Source: Forficula auricularia
Taxonomy: Eukaryota > Arthropoda > Insecta > Dermaptera > Forficulidae
Length of the DNA: 64,000 bases
Direction: 5' to 3'
NCBI GenBank assembly: GCA_024734495.1
Contig: JALMQS010000187.1
Span: 7,275,499-7,339,498, forward strand
Shown here: positions 32,330 through 44,438 of the stretch, piece by piece
Position numbering within the stretch: position 1 is the stretch's first letter
How the letters are laid out: each line of letters opens with the position of its first letter
Translations under genes and position numbers: made by a program
Notes under the pieces: model-generated
What the model was told of the DNA's origin: nothing
The model's database searches: none
What the model saw: the letters and a program-made list of their open reading frames with translations, nothing else

Positions 32330-33030
32330 ATTGACCATGGGCTATATTATACCGATCAAAGATCCAATGAATAAATTTTAAAGAATTTTAAAAAAGTACT
32401 ATCTTAATCTAGGGGAAAGTACTTTAAAATATAATTTTACTAAAAACTTTATATAGCCTTTTTTGTGGTCCTCAAACTACTTAATTAGAATATTAAATTT
32501 CTTCAATATTGGTTAAGTCATTAAATATAAAGTACAGTAAATATAAAGAATAAAGTACTAATATTTGTGGGCCGATATGTACCAAAAACTAATTAACGCT
32601 TCATTTTGTTAAAGTAATGGTTTTTTTTCAATTTCATTTCAATCGGTTGAACGGTGTGGAAAAAATCGACCAAAAAAACGAGTAACATATAGTACGTACA
32701 TCCATCCATCCATCCATCAGCTTTCACTATACGAAAAAATCTCACTTTTTGGCCTCTAGACGAGACCCTATGTAATTTTTGACAAAACCCTGCTAAAATT
32801 CAACCTAAATGAATACTACAATTTGTGAATTTGATTGAGACCATGGGTTCCGTAGTCTTTACCTGAGAACTCTTTGTAGTTCACTTGGCGCGAGTTAGAT
32901 CCAATACTTTATCTGCTTCTCATTGGTTGAAGTAAAAATGAGGAAATGACTTGCGCCTTTTTTTTTTTGCAAGATATTTATACCCTTACAAGATTCGCCA
33001 ATAGAGTTGTCTAAATCGCAGGGGCTCCCA
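32330..33030. repeat. Interspersed repeat R, copy 2 (empty site)
   Basis: Collinear with 10690-10750 plus 13326-13945 and uninterrupted at GTAC-TA-TCTTAA (32397-32406). It serves as the pre-insertion allele for the MITE at 10751-13325. No protein-coding capacity recognised. Confidence 0.8.
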
Positions 33031-34100
33031 TTGTTTCGACCTGAAGCAGAATGACAGGCAAACAAAGCGAGCTTGCCAAAAACTTTATGTGATAGTGAAG
33101 ATTTTATTTTCAACTTTTTAGTGTATTTTGAAAAAATACAAGTTTATATTTAGGGATTTTTTTAATGTATTTTTATTTTTTGAAATTTTGCATGTTAAGT
33201 GCATTATAAAATAAAAGCTTGTTTTTTAAAAGCCTTTTTAATATATTCATTTTACTGGAGATGTTTCAGTTCTAGCTCTCGAAAGAAATTGTTATATCGC
33301 AAAAGGATATTTACGATAGATCATTGTAAAATAACACTTTAAAATGAGCAAATAAATTTTCTAATATCCTTTTTTGTATCCTTTTAGTTTTTATTCAAAG
33401 ATAAATTCAATTACATTCATAATTCAATGTAGTTAATGAATTCATTCATTTGTTGCCAGCAGGTGGTTTTGATTAGTAGACACACCTATCTACCTGAATA
33501 AAAAAAAGAAAGAAAGAGACAATATAATCTACAAAATAATGAAAAACAGCATTTTTATTGATTTCTAATACAAATAATGGAATGGTAAGAAAATGTGATT
33601 AATCAAAATAAATTACGATTTTTCTCTCCTGATTTATAATTTATATCCAAAATATGTAAATTTTAGCTTTAGAAAAATCTTGCTTTATTTGTTTGAGAAA
33701 AGGGTATAATACAAACTACTTCATAAATTAGTTAGGAATAGGTATATTCTGAAAAATTGGTTTTACTTTAAAGACTCTCCTTTATTTTTAGCTACTTATA
33801 GAAAAATTGATTTGATTATCTTTGTTATCATATAAATTTGGAAAAAGAGGAATATTTTATCTTAATTAAGAAAGAAATTAATAGTAGATAATAATTGTCA
33901 GCATCTGTTGTCTGCAAAAAGTATTTGAGATTAGAATGTGTACAGTGTAAGTGGTAGAAAATATAAAAAAAAAACTTTTTTTTTTTAGGGTTCTATTCAA
34001 ACGAAAAATGGAATCCTATTAGTATCCATGTAATATAAAATGTCTGCTTATCCATCTGTGTATCTTAAATTAAAGAATAATATATAAACTTGACATTTTT
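33031..34100. other. No gene seen
   Basis: AT-rich DNA without recognised elements. Confidence 0.5.
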
Positions 34101-34109
34101 ACTTTAGCA

Positions 34110-34690
34110 CACAGGGTATGGTCAAATATTGTAATCATGGGTGGAAAAAGTGATTTTTTTTTTGCTTCCTTTTTTTCGAAATATCTAAAAAACTTCTGAA
34201 ACTATTTTAATTAAAAAAATTGGACGAAAGCATGCCGTTTTGGTCTACAAAAAAGTCCAAATAAGTGAACATCGCAAATTTTTTATTTTTCGAGACAATA
34301 AATGTTTTGTCAAAATATCTGTTGTACGTTAGTATGTGCATTACCAAATTTTTGCGGACGCTCTAGCTCAAAAATTAGTGTGAATATCAAAACGAAATTT
34401 CACATATAGTTTCAGTGCAGTTGAGATTAAAAGCAGATTAAATATTGGTTGAAATCGGACCCAAAATTAAGGCAGGAGGGTAGTTTAAAAATTAGAATTA
34501 TAAGAATTTCAAACTAAAAAAAAAAAAAAAACATCAAGAAAAACGAAATATACTATCAAATGAGCTTATAATAACGAAAAGATTATTATTTTTTCTGGGG
34601 CCAAAATTTGGGCGAAGGTGTGTAGGGTCAAAAAATGATAATCTAGGCCCTAGGATCAAACTCAACCAAATTTTGTATACATAATTAGTG
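34110..34690 (+). repeat. Interspersed repeat, copy 2 (partner of 6.25-6.84 kb)
   Basis: Inverted relative to 6250-6840, with the same landmark order reversed. It is followed downstream by a pure run of 28 T (34926-34953). Confidence 0.55.
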
Positions 34691-34924
34691 GGCTCCCAGA
34701 AGACTAAAAATTCAAAAACTAACCGTCCATATGATTATAAATGATTTTATTAAATATAAGAGATGGACCAGGCGTATGGTAGAGTCATGTGGATGGCCAC
34801 ATCAGTCTATCATTGTATGTATTCATTTTTCACAAAAACATTAGTGGGGTCGAAAATTAAAAATATTTTTATATCATAGGTTATTGGGTAACCATTTAAA
34901 AATCTCATTTACTAGAATTAACCT

Positions 34925-34925
<1 letters not shown>

Positions 34926-34953
<28 letters not shown>
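34926..34953 (+). repeat. Poly-T run
   Basis: 28 consecutive T; could be the antisense tail of a retroposed sequence or a simple microsatellite. Confidence 0.9.
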
Positions 34954-34959
<6 letters not shown>

Positions 34960-35347
34960 AATTAATTTCAAATGTCGATGTGAAATAGCGAAAAGTATAC
35001 ATACATGTTTACACAATTTTTGTACTTACCTAACGTAATTTCAAACCAACATAAAATTAAAAAAAATACAAATAATAATTCAATTTGTCTTCTATCAACG
35101 ACACACATACTAAGAACGAATTTGATTTCTTAAGTATTTTGGAAGATCTATGATAAAGCCCTCGATAAGTAATCAGACGCGCAATTGGCCGCATCAGTTC
35201 TACATTCTTCTATTCTTATTGTTTAGTTATTGTAGGTATCGGAATCAGAGAAACAAATAGAAAATCATTTTGAAATTTCTAATTAATAAAGTAAAGGGTG
35301 TGTAGTTTCACAGTGAACGAATGAAACTCAAAGAGGTTTACAAACTC

Positions 35348-35375
35348 AATATATTTCGGATTATTAGTCCATCAG
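35348..35375 (-). ncRNA. Deleted hammerhead motif, family C
   Basis: CTGATGGAC...GAAATATATT on the minus strand; three bases are missing at the CUGAUGA/helix II junction relative to the intact arm. Inactive by prediction. Confidence 0.45.
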
Positions 35376-35385
35376 TTTTAACCTG

Positions 35386-35430
35386 TAAACTCCTGATGAT
35401 GGACTAATAATCCGAAATATATTGAGTTTG
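35386..35430 (+). ncRNA. Hammerhead ribozyme, family C
   Basis: Core 35393-35423: CUGAUGA, unpaired U, helix II from GGACU/AAUCC (one C-A mismatch, loop AAU), GAAA, a 2-bp helix III with AU loop, and cleavage triplet AUU. Helix I is AAACTC/GAGTTT plus wobble extension. All core bases are present. AUU is a permitted but slower NUH triplet. Confidence 0.7.
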
Positions 35431-35551
35431 TATAACCTCTTTGAGTTTTATTTCATTCACTGTGAAACTACACACCCTTTAATTTATTCATTAATATCAT
35501 GTTTCACCTTAAACCTACACCACTTTCCCTAAGTAAAATTGAAATTTCTAA

Positions 35552-36549
35552 ACAAGAAAAATCTAAAAAAAAATTGAAATTTTTACGTGAATTCAGTACA
35601 AGCGTCCGAAAAACTGTGCTTTTTTGTGTAAATCCATATTTAATTAAATTAATAGTAAGTTTTCTAAATTAAAGAATTTTCTAAATAAAAAATAGAAATA
35701 TATATTTTTTTAATGATGCTAACTTCAGGCAAACCTTTAAGACATTTATTTCGCTAATTTATTTTGCAAGAAATATTGCGATTAGTCATTTGGCGAAAAA
35801 GTTCACTGGCAGATTGCAAAAAGGGTGTACCCCAGCTAAGGAATTAAGTAATAGCCAGTCCGATACAAACAAGCCCCTGAGGATAAATTACCTTCTAAAT
35901 TGAGGAGGGGAAAGATGAATCAAAAAGTTATCAGTCTTCGTTCGGGCCATGTATTTAGCCAGTCTATCATCTCTCGATAATAAAACAGATAAAATAAAAA
36001 CTTTCCCACCATTTCAATTAATTAACTAAGAAAATGGAACAAAGCAATATTAAAAAATCAAGATTATGATCTAATAATTTAATCATCACTATTTTTAGAA
36101 ATAAATACTTCTATATATTCAAACATATTCAAATTTATCTAAATTATATGCTGATAAAAAATAAAACTCCTATTAGATGAAATTCTTGACTAGAAGGAAT
36201 CCGGTTAAAATATATCTATCTCTCTTCATTTCAATGCTCCAGTCTTTTATTATCACCATCCGAATCATTTAACTCCTCCACTTTAATTTATTTATTTATT
36301 ATAAAAGGCTTTATTTTGTAAAAAAAATCAAAACACTAATAATAATGTATAAATTGATATTTCAAGGTTTGCATATATAAAGAGTTAATTAATTATATAT
36401 TTAAAAAAATAAATATTTCAAGAGAAATTAAGATATTAAAGGAGAAACTCCTGTAAATAAAAACAATTTAAATTTCGAACATTATTGGACCTTCTGAATG
36501 ATAAGCTAAATATTTCTAAAGTGTATGGAAATGTTTGGTAGAAACTACA
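35552..36549. other. No gene seen
   Basis: AT-rich sequence without recognised elements. Confidence 0.5.
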
Positions 36550-36836
36550 TATTATGTTGACATCGCTAACCTTGACGAAAGAGAAGGAAATTTTGAATCT
36601 TTGAAATGTTGTGCATTAGAAAGATGTTGAAGATTAAATGGATAGAGGAAATTACAAATGAAATAGTTTTCGATAGGATTCGAGAAAAGATGTGGAAGAA
36701 TTTAGGGAAGAGCACGGCTAAGTGGACAAAGGACAAGTTGAGCTAAAGAGATTTTTCTGAGGAATATTTTAGATTATAAGGTAGAAAATAAAAAAGAAAG
36801 GGAAAGTCCTAGATTAAAAGATATTCACCAGATAAA
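36550..36836 (+). pseudogene. LINE reverse transcriptase C-terminal remnant
   Basis: Fragments of the C-terminal region of a non-LTR retrotransposon reverse transcriptase survive in shifting frames: LTKEKEILNL near 36570; then FEMLCIRKMLKIKWIEEITN and DRIREKMWKNLGK in one frame (36597-36746); then DYKVENKKERESPRLKDIHQ in another (36766-36831). The order matches the familiar tail of insect LINE proteins (FEMW-RRMLKI-W, then GK-EGKR-RGRPRL). Catalytic motifs, endonuclease and UTRs are absent. Two or more frameshifts and a stop at 36744 make this a dead scrap. Confidence 0.65.
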
Positions 36837-39800
36837 ATAAAAAATAAGGAATGTGGAACTTTCTGGCATGGGAAAGAGTCCGAGAGTAATTGTACCAAAC
36901 TAATTTTTGGCCGTTTAGGCCGTTTTTATCATCAAGTGCATTATTGGCCAGCTTCTATTATTATTAAACCCCTATATCTTATACTTAATCTTAATTATTT
37001 TGGATCGTTCGTATTTACTATTTGGAGAGTATTTTCTGTACTGAGGAAATTATTGACTGGTTTAGTTTTTTGAAGTAATGTAAACAATAAAGAACAGAAT
37101 ACTTTGGCCACATTCTGAGAAATCCAAAATATCAACTCCTACCATATAACTGGTCATTGAAGACTCTACAAATTGAATCCCAAGCTGTAGAATGGATAAA
37201 ATAGGAACATTAGGTATATCTGTTTAAAAGATCACAATAAATCTTCTATTTGATCCTTAAGGTAATTTTATTCAGAGCTAAATCAAGATCTTATGATATA
37301 GTGAGGCCAGCGGTTCTCAAACTCTCCCTGGAAGAAATCTACAAGATTCGAAAATATTATTTAATCATACGAAGACAATATATCTACCAAACTAATTCAA
37401 GCAGCTACAGTGATTTTAACAATTAATGATTCCTTCATGTGCTTATCGGTAAATCACCTATTTATTCTTTTTTATCACTGTTTTAGTAGGATTTTTAGAA
37501 GGGTTTGGGAGCTGAAGTCGATGTGGAAAAAGGTAGAATCAAATAAAAAAATTTGAGAACTGATCTACAAAGTTCTGATTAATCTTGCGATTATTATAAA
37601 GGATTGTGCTTGAAATTCAACTTAACAAAGGATTAACTTATCTAATAGAAGTAAACATGAAACAATAACTCAAACAAGTACGCTATCCTTCTTCAATCTT
37701 CTTCTCTATATTACACACTTAAAAGTGATTCTTAATTGCTCGTAAATAATAAATTTGCAATAAATCAATATTATCGATAAGTCGTTTGTGGTTTACAACC
37801 TTAATGATTTCAATAAATCTTGGAGAACAAAAGCAAATTTGATCGCGACTAACGTTTAATCCTCGGTGTCAATAAATTATACCTTGCTATTATTGTTATG
37901 ATCCGTGTGTGAAAAGCCCATTCATGGATTAGCACCGGTGAGATCATGCATTGCCTGGAGAGTGAGAGTAGAACTATCTCTCCACAGCCTCCAAGCTCCA
38001 GCTCCAGTCTGTGTCAAAAGGTTATATCGAATCACGAATGATTCACTGGCGGATATAAAATCCACCTGCTCTTTTGCGTCATTTAACGTTAATAATTTAA
38101 GTTAAAGAGGAAAAAAATGAATGAATGATTCGCATATGATGTAATTAGTCAAATCAATATTCCCTCCTTCTTGAATAGTTTAATTTGTGCAAAAATATCC
38201 GTATTCCATCATCATCCGTAAGCATTTATTATGTTCTAAGATCTAAGAAATAAATTACAACATAAGTCGTGTATAATAAATAAATTAAAAAAAAATAATA
38301 TATAAATGATTATTAAAATGTTAATAACAAAATAAAATAATATGTTGCATTGAACAAAGAAAAACCTCTTGATTCAAATGAGTAAGAAGTAAACGACAAC
38401 AACAGTTATAATACCGTACTTTTCATTTAACATGCTTGGAAAGTCGAAGAAAGTTCGTTCTGAAGAAAAAATATTCTCATTTCCAAAATAAAGAACTTAT
38501 TATATTTCAGGCTTTCTAGCTGAAAAAAACAGAAAATTAGAAAAAAAATCGAATCCTTTTATAAGGACCTAAAAAGCAGTTGTAGCTTATGATCTAAAAT
38601 TATCCCCACAAAAACTCCACTTTCCAGAATAGTTTCAGTTAGAAACTTGGATCATTCGTAGACAATAAATTATTAAGACACCAAAATTCGCAAAGACCAT
38701 ATATTTTTTCAATTTTTCACTAAATTGTTTATATTTTGAAAGTAAAGTTCCCCTTGGATTTTGAGATATCTAGCTTTCAAACATCCAGAAAATGCTGAAA
38801 AACAGTACAATTTGAATTAATCTTGAAGATTTTTAACTATAAAGTGAAATTTCGAAAAAAAAGTTTGCAAAAAAATAAGCTGAATCTTTGTATCAAGTTA
38901 TATGTTTAAATAGTTTGCTGATGAAAAAATTGTCCAATCATCAAAATTTGCGGGGGGTGTAACAAATCTTGAAATCTTTTTTTCATCCATTTTGTGTATG
39001 AAAAGGAAACAAAATTAAAGAAATTTAAATTGTGGAATGCAAAGCAATTGAAAATATCACCATATCTACTGTAAAATATAATTTTTCAGTTTGCTAATTT
39101 GATGCTTTTAATCTTTAGTCCTTTAGTAGTTGAGTTTGTCAAAAAAGTGGTTCCTATTCTAATATTCAAATCGTAATTTTTCCCCATGAGTTTATCTCAT
39201 TAAAAATGTGCAATCTAGATTGTTTCAGCTCTAACTTATTTTTTAAAAAATAATTTCTCAGACTGCCCATTTCCATCTCTGGTGTAGTGCTTTCAGTGCA
39301 CAACATTGAGTGGTATGGGCTACAGTTTTATTTTCCATTATATGGTAGTTTTACTTTATGACTGTGATATAATGAAAGTGATATAGTCAAAAGACTGTGG
39401 TATGGGTCTCTGGACGACTGAGGAAAGCAACAAGAACCTTCCTTATACCTCAAGTTCTCTATCTGTAGTAAACCTCTTCAGTTCTGCTAATAGTGGAAAT
39501 GAAGAGAGCCAAACCAACTTTCAGGCTGTATTGATACGAATTCTCATATTATATCTCATTTATAACCACTTAGAGCACCGTTCATAATAAATAAAATTGC
39601 TAAAAAAAGTTGCCAATTCATCAAAAATTCTCTTGGAGACAGTTTCAAATTTTTCCTTTAATTATAATTTATTTACCTATATAATTTAAATAAGTATTGT
39701 AGATGAGGAAATCGGAGGCATTGGAGAACAAGACTCGGTTGTTGTTGAGTGATTTTATTTTATTTAAAGTAAATAAAAGAAAATCTAATCAATATATATA

Positions 39801-39854
39801 ATGAATCTACATGGTTTTTTAATAACTGTTATAGCAATAGTATACAGAGGATCC
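36837..39854. other. No recognised gene
   Basis: Mostly AT-rich. About 37900-38060 is GC-richer and open for 66 codons (37905-38105), with wording like exon sequence (CAGCCTCCAAGCTCCAGCTCC), but no domain or clear splice pair. GGCCGTTTAGGCCGTTTTTATC near 36909 is a short direct duplication. Confidence 0.35.
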
Positions 39855-39882
39855 TACTGTTTCGTCCGTTCAACATCTTCAG
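39855..39882 (-). ncRNA. Hammerhead-like motif, weak
   Basis: CUGAAGA, U, a 3-bp helix II (GUU/GAC with one wobble), GAAAC, A, GUA on the minus strand. The core is complete but helix I is not visible. Probably a decayed relative of the other motifs. Confidence 0.35.
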
Positions 39883-40002
39883 TAATTATTTATATAAATT
39901 AATCACCATTTTGCATATTGTTTACAACTATAATTCTAAAACTTATTTATTATTACTTATCCCTCTTGATGAATTCTCGAAAATTGTTCTTTATAATAGT
40001 AG

Positions 40003-40577
40003 TTTAATAGCATAATCCGCAATAGTCTCGTGATAAAATATATTTTTCAAATAAAGTGCGGTCAAAACACTTCTCATTGATAGGTCAATTATTCTTTGTT
40101 ATATCAGTTAGAAAAATTATAAAAATTTATTTAAGATCATTATTTCAAGTTAGAAATATATAAGTTCAAATATTACTTTCACTCAATATTTGACAAAAAT
40201 TCCCTACAGTTGATTCGTGATTGAATCAAATGTAGAAAACATTCGGTTAATTTATGGCAGGCATCTAACATACATGCTAATAGGCCGAGCGCTCTGTACT
40301 GGGAGATTGAATATATAACATCTGAGATCTCAAGTTCACTTGGTGATCCATCCGAATGTCTATCAGGCTATACGCAAAATGACGTTGGATTGTAGCTAAG
40401 TGGATCACATCTTTTTTCTCTCTTGGTCCAGATTTAAGACTCCACAGACTTTAATATCATAATCCGCAATAGTCTCGTGATAAAATATCTTTTTCAAATA
40501 AAGCGCGGTCAAAACACTTCTCATTGATAGGTCAATTATTCTTTGTTATATTAGTTAGAAAAATTATAAAAATTTAT
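40003..40577 (+). repeat. Direct repeat of ~127 bp, two copies
   Basis: 40003-40131 and 40451-40577 share CATAATCCGCAATAGTCTCG and TTGATAGGTCAATTATTCTT with few substitutions. 448 bp separate the starts. Function unknown. Confidence 0.85.
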
Positions 40578-40579
40578 AT

Positions 40580-40825
40580 AATAAGTAGGTTATAATGAAA
40601 GTTTTTTCTCTCCTTCTTCAGGGTATTGATTGGATAACCAAGTACACGTATGGAATAATGTTGGAAAATATTGTAATATTGTTGCTATCACTGAAAGGAG
40701 AAATAAATGGGAACCGAGTTATACTCACCCATCAATAACTATTCAATACCCTGAAGAAAGAGAGAAAAAAGTTCCGAAACGTCGGAAATTGAATAAAAAT
40801 AAAATTATAACCTAACCTATTTATT
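40580..40825. mobile_element. HHR fold-back element, family A
   Basis: The left arm (about 40580-40633: TAGGTTATAATGAAAG, TTCTTCAGGGTATTGATTGG) and the right arm (about 40741-40825) are inverted copies. A hammerhead core survives on the right arm; the left one has lost its GAAAC box. Confidence 0.65.
40741..40793 (+). ncRNA. Hammerhead motif, family A, weak helix II
   Basis: Core 40751-40783: CUGAAGA...CGAAACGUC. Helix I is CC/GG plus ATTCAAT/ATTGAAT across a small internal loop. Helix II (AAGAGAG...GUUCC) has decayed relative to the copy at 14.7 kb, so only 2-3 pairs can form. Confidence 0.5.
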
Positions 40826-41365
40826 TCGCTTACCAGTCCGTATTTCTAAGAAAATAAATAAAATTAAGTTTTTTTTATAATAAATATTTCATCGATGCAC
40901 TTTCAGCTTCATCAAGCATCCATCGATTTTTATAGATAGTATATATCTTGACTGGAATCCTTCATGGCACATTTGCAAATTGCCTAGAATCTAAACGATT
41001 AATCCCTGCCCATTCTAAATAATTGCCATAGTTTTATCTCGGTTAATTTCCCTGGAGGGCATACTCATTCCATTTCAATTCAATCATCGTTCTTCAGCTT
41101 CCTCCATTCCTCTCCTCTTTCTATCAATTTTCTGTATATGATTTATGACAATGCCAATAAGATTATCTGATTATTATTAAAACACCTACGTAGTTTCAAT
41201 AGATCATGTGAGGAAAAAAATGTCTCTCTCGGGAATATTTCAAATTAGTCAATAATTTATTTATTATGAAATAATGATTGGATTGGATTTTATTAAAAAC
41301 AAATCGGTTTGAAACCAGTCCAAAAGAAAGTGATAAAGTAGATTTAATTGAAAAGGTTTTATATA
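40826..41365. other. No gene seen
   Basis: AT-rich sequence without recognised elements. Confidence 0.5.
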
Positions 41366-41776
41366 TGTTGCAGTAAAAACCCGTTTTTTAGTAAGAAGTT
41401 AAGTTCTTACTAGTTAAAACGCGTTTCGCTGAATGCCTTTATGGCAACTAGAATTTACTGATGTTGGTTGAGTTTGGTTCAAAAATCTAGAATCTTCATT
41501 TTTGACCTTCCACCTCATTTCGTGTGTTTATTTTCAAAAATTTTTAAACAAAAATGTCAAAAATTACATCCTCTACAACTTTTCTTCTAATTTTTAGCAT
41601 TTTCGTTTAAAAATTTTTGAAAATACATACACGAAATGAGGCAGAAGGTCAAAAATGAAGATTATAGACCTTTTAACCAAACTCAACCAACATCAGTAAG
41701 CTCTAGTTGCCATAAAGATATTCAGCCAAACACGTTTTAACGCGTTCTTAGTAAAAACGGGTTTTTACTGCAACAT
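41366..41776. mobile_element. Long fold-back MITE M, copy 1
   Basis: An almost fully palindromic 411-bp unit, starting TGTTGCAGTAAAAACCCG and ending with its inverse CGGGTTTTTACTGCAACA. Arms include CTAGAATTTACTGATGTTGG and AAATGAGGCAGAAGGTCAAA. The flanks are TATA-rich. Copy 2 is at 44026-44438. Non-coding. Confidence 0.85.
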
Positions 41777-42450
41777 ATATATGTTTTGAATAATCTTAAA
41801 ATTAGGGAAAGTTTATCAAAATAGACTTGAAGTATTGTATTAAATGGTATAGGGTGTGTTCATAAAAATTTTAATTTAAAAATTTTACCATATGGTCATG
41901 GAGTCATACGACACACGTTTCACTTCCAACTTCACCTTTTTTAAAATCATCCATAAAATTCTTTTGTTTCATATTAGCCCACCAAAAACCAAAAGTAAAT
42001 GAGTTTCTAGTAACTATCTATAGACTAATTTGAACCAAAATTTTCTTATATTTCTTCTAACCAATGCCTATTATAAATTTAAAATTTTATTTCTCTTCGA
42101 CTTCAAACTGCCTTCTATATAAACATACTAGTGACTTCACAGCCTCTTGTTTCTTATTTCTCCTATAACATGTATTTTTCAATATTTTTCAATACAAATA
42201 TTTATTTAAAATTTTTACTTTTTGATGAAAAATTAATAATAACAAAAACATCAACACATTCAATATTAAGCTGTCGATTAATTTTAAAATTTAAATTTTT
42301 ATGCGCCCAAACCGAATTGTCTTTAAATATTTATTACATTTTTTAGACATCTCCAAGGATAGTAGGTACATTTAGATTTAGACCGAACATTTTTAGGGTT
42401 CTGTTCAATTGTAAAGCCAAACCCTATTAGTTTCGATTCATTTTCTGTCT

Positions 42451-42702
42451 TTTTTACTTAGAGAGAGTGGTGTAGGTTTTAGGTGAAACATGATATTAAT
42501 TAATAAAGTAAAGGGAGTGTAGTTTCACAGTGAATGAAATAAAACTCAAATTGGTTTATACAAACTCAATATATTAAAAACTGCTTTTAATCTGTAAACT
42601 CCTGATGATGGACTAATAATCCGAAATATATTAAGTTTGTATAAACCTCTTTGAGTTTTATTTCATTCACTGTGAAACTACACACCCTTTACTTTATTAA
42701 TT
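42451..42702. mobile_element. HHR fold-back element, family C, 14-bp TSD
   Basis: Flanked by TTCATTTTCTGTCT at 42437-42450 and 42703-42716, exact over 14 bp. The element starts TTTTTACTTAGAGAGAGTGG, then TGTAGGTTTTAGGTGAAACA, then the left arm. The left arm has lost its ribozyme core; the right arm keeps it. The long exact duplication shows a discrete, fairly recent insertion. Confidence 0.88.
42602..42632 (+). ncRNA. Hammerhead ribozyme, family C
   Basis: CUGAUGA, U, GGACU/AAUCC helix II, GAAA, short helix III, AUU. The core is intact; the first pair of helix I is a C-A mismatch, then TC/GA pairs continue. Confidence 0.6.
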
Positions 42703-43084
42703 TTCATTTTCTGTCTCTTCGACTGTTATAGAAGGTAAACTAAATTATATACTTACAAGCTTGAAATTACAAATTATATTTCATTATTCATTTTTCACGA
42801 AATCAAAAATCGTATTTTGGGAAGGGTTAAATTTTTAGTAAGGTGGAAAATAAAAAAAAACTTTTTTATTATGGCTCATAGATGAATTAAGACAAATATT
42901 ATTCTTTTTAATTCACTTTAAAATAACTGCTTAGGAGGAATTCAATATACACATTTTACATGATTGTTGTACCAAATGAAATCTCTAAGCTACTCAAAAT
43001 AAAGTTATGGGAAGGTTCTATAAATTCCCTCTTTATCAAAGACAAATAACGTAATGTAAAGAAAATTTAAAAAAAAATGTTAAA

Positions 43085-43220
43085 TTCTAGGTAGGTTTCA
43101 CAAAAATATAAGACTAATTAGCATGACTCTATATATATTTCGTGGTTCGAGCGCATCTTCACGAGTTCAAAGAGAGTTTGCGAAGAACGCATCATAATGC
43201 AAAAGTTGAAATATTTTTAA
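43085..43220. mobile_element. Decayed half of an HHR fold-back element
   Basis: GTAGGTTTCACAAAAATATA and the following arm resemble the left half of the family C element at 3225-3462. The motif on the minus strand (43131-43162) reads GUGAAGA (C3 to G)...GAAAUAUAUA and should be inactive. Confidence 0.4.
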
Positions 43221-44025
43221 GATTTATCCGATCACGTTTTTTTTTTTTTTTTTTTTAATTTTACTTTTTGACACTTTTTTGGAACCTTATTAAATTTCTA
43301 TATCAATCATGACTATCAGTATTAATAATAATATAATTTTATATAATGATAACAACTACCTATACCTATATATAATAATAAAATTTTCAGATCTTCATTG
43401 GCAACTAATACGAGATTAAAATAAATTAGAATTTCCTCGGATAAACTAAAACTTCATATAACATACGTCTATTATTTTCTCTGGTAAAAAATCATCCGAA
43501 TCGGAAGTTTTTTCGACGGATGATAGGGCTCATGTGAACATAACTTTAACCAGGACCCAGACTCAGAGCCAGAATAGATGGAAATTCCCAGGGTTATTAG
43601 TGAAGTATATATAGTATATTTACTGCAAATCATGTATGCACCTTCCTATTCTCAAATCGGTTACCTAATTAAATATTTAAAGAAAAAAATCCTTTGGAAA
43701 TAATTTTTCATTCTTTCTTTCGTCTTTTATTTAAAATCCCTCCTAAAACTTCATTTGTCCGAAATACACGATATTCAAACATTCAATACCCCTTAATTTA
43801 GATACTAGTCGAACAAACGCATTCGTCATTTCGTTTATCTCTATGATTTCTAGTGACTGGTACTCGCTTCCTCCATCCGTCTTCCTGGCTACAGATAACC
43901 ATCAGTCTTTTAAGACCCGTATCCAGAGATATCTTTAACTACGACCCATCCCCTAAAATTTCCTCTTCTTTTTACAATTCAATGGTTTGCCCAGAACTAC
44001 AGAAGTTGGTGACCTCAAAACATGT
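43221..44025. other. No gene seen
   Basis: AT-rich DNA with an 18-base-plus T run near 43240. A CT-rich 66-codon frame at 43853-44053 has no recognised domain. Confidence 0.4.
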
Positions 44026-44438
44026 ATATGTTGAAGTAAAAACCCGTTTTTAGTAAGAACGGGCTCTTACTAGTTAATACTCGTTTCATTGAATACCTTT
44101 GTGGAAACTAGAATTTACTAATGTTAGTTGAGTTTGTTTCAAAGGTCTAGAATCCTAATTTTTGACCTTTTGGGTGTTTACTTTAAAAAAATTTTAATCT
44201 AAAATTTCAAAAAATTATATCCTCTACAACTTTGATTCTAATTTTTGACATTTTTATTTAAAAAATTTTGAAAATTAACAGCCAAAATGAGCCGGAAGGT
44301 CACAAATAAAGATTCTAGACCTTTGAACCAAACTCAACCAACATCAGTAAATTCTAGTTGCCTCCAAGGTATTCAGTGAAACGCGTTTTAACTAGTAAGA
44401 ACCCGTTCTTACTAAAAAATGGGTTTTTACTGCAACAT
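44026..44438. mobile_element. Long fold-back MITE M, copy 2
   Basis: Same palindromic unit as 41366-41776 (GTAAAAACCCG...TGGGTTTTTACTGCAACA, with TCTAGACCTTTGAACC and AAACTCAACCAACATCAG), several percent diverged from it. Confidence 0.85.

Larger units (their letters stand above)
35283..35538. mobile_element. HHR fold-back element, family C, 13-bp TSD
   Basis: The 256-bp element is flanked by TTGAAATTTCTAA at 35270-35282 and 35539-35551. The arms include AAAGGGTGTGTAGTTTCACA and its inverse. The outer GTGGTGTAGGTTTAAGGTGAAACAT segment is on the right here, so the element is inverted relative to the copy at 42.5 kb. The right arm has an intact hammerhead, the left arm a deleted one. Confidence 0.85.
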
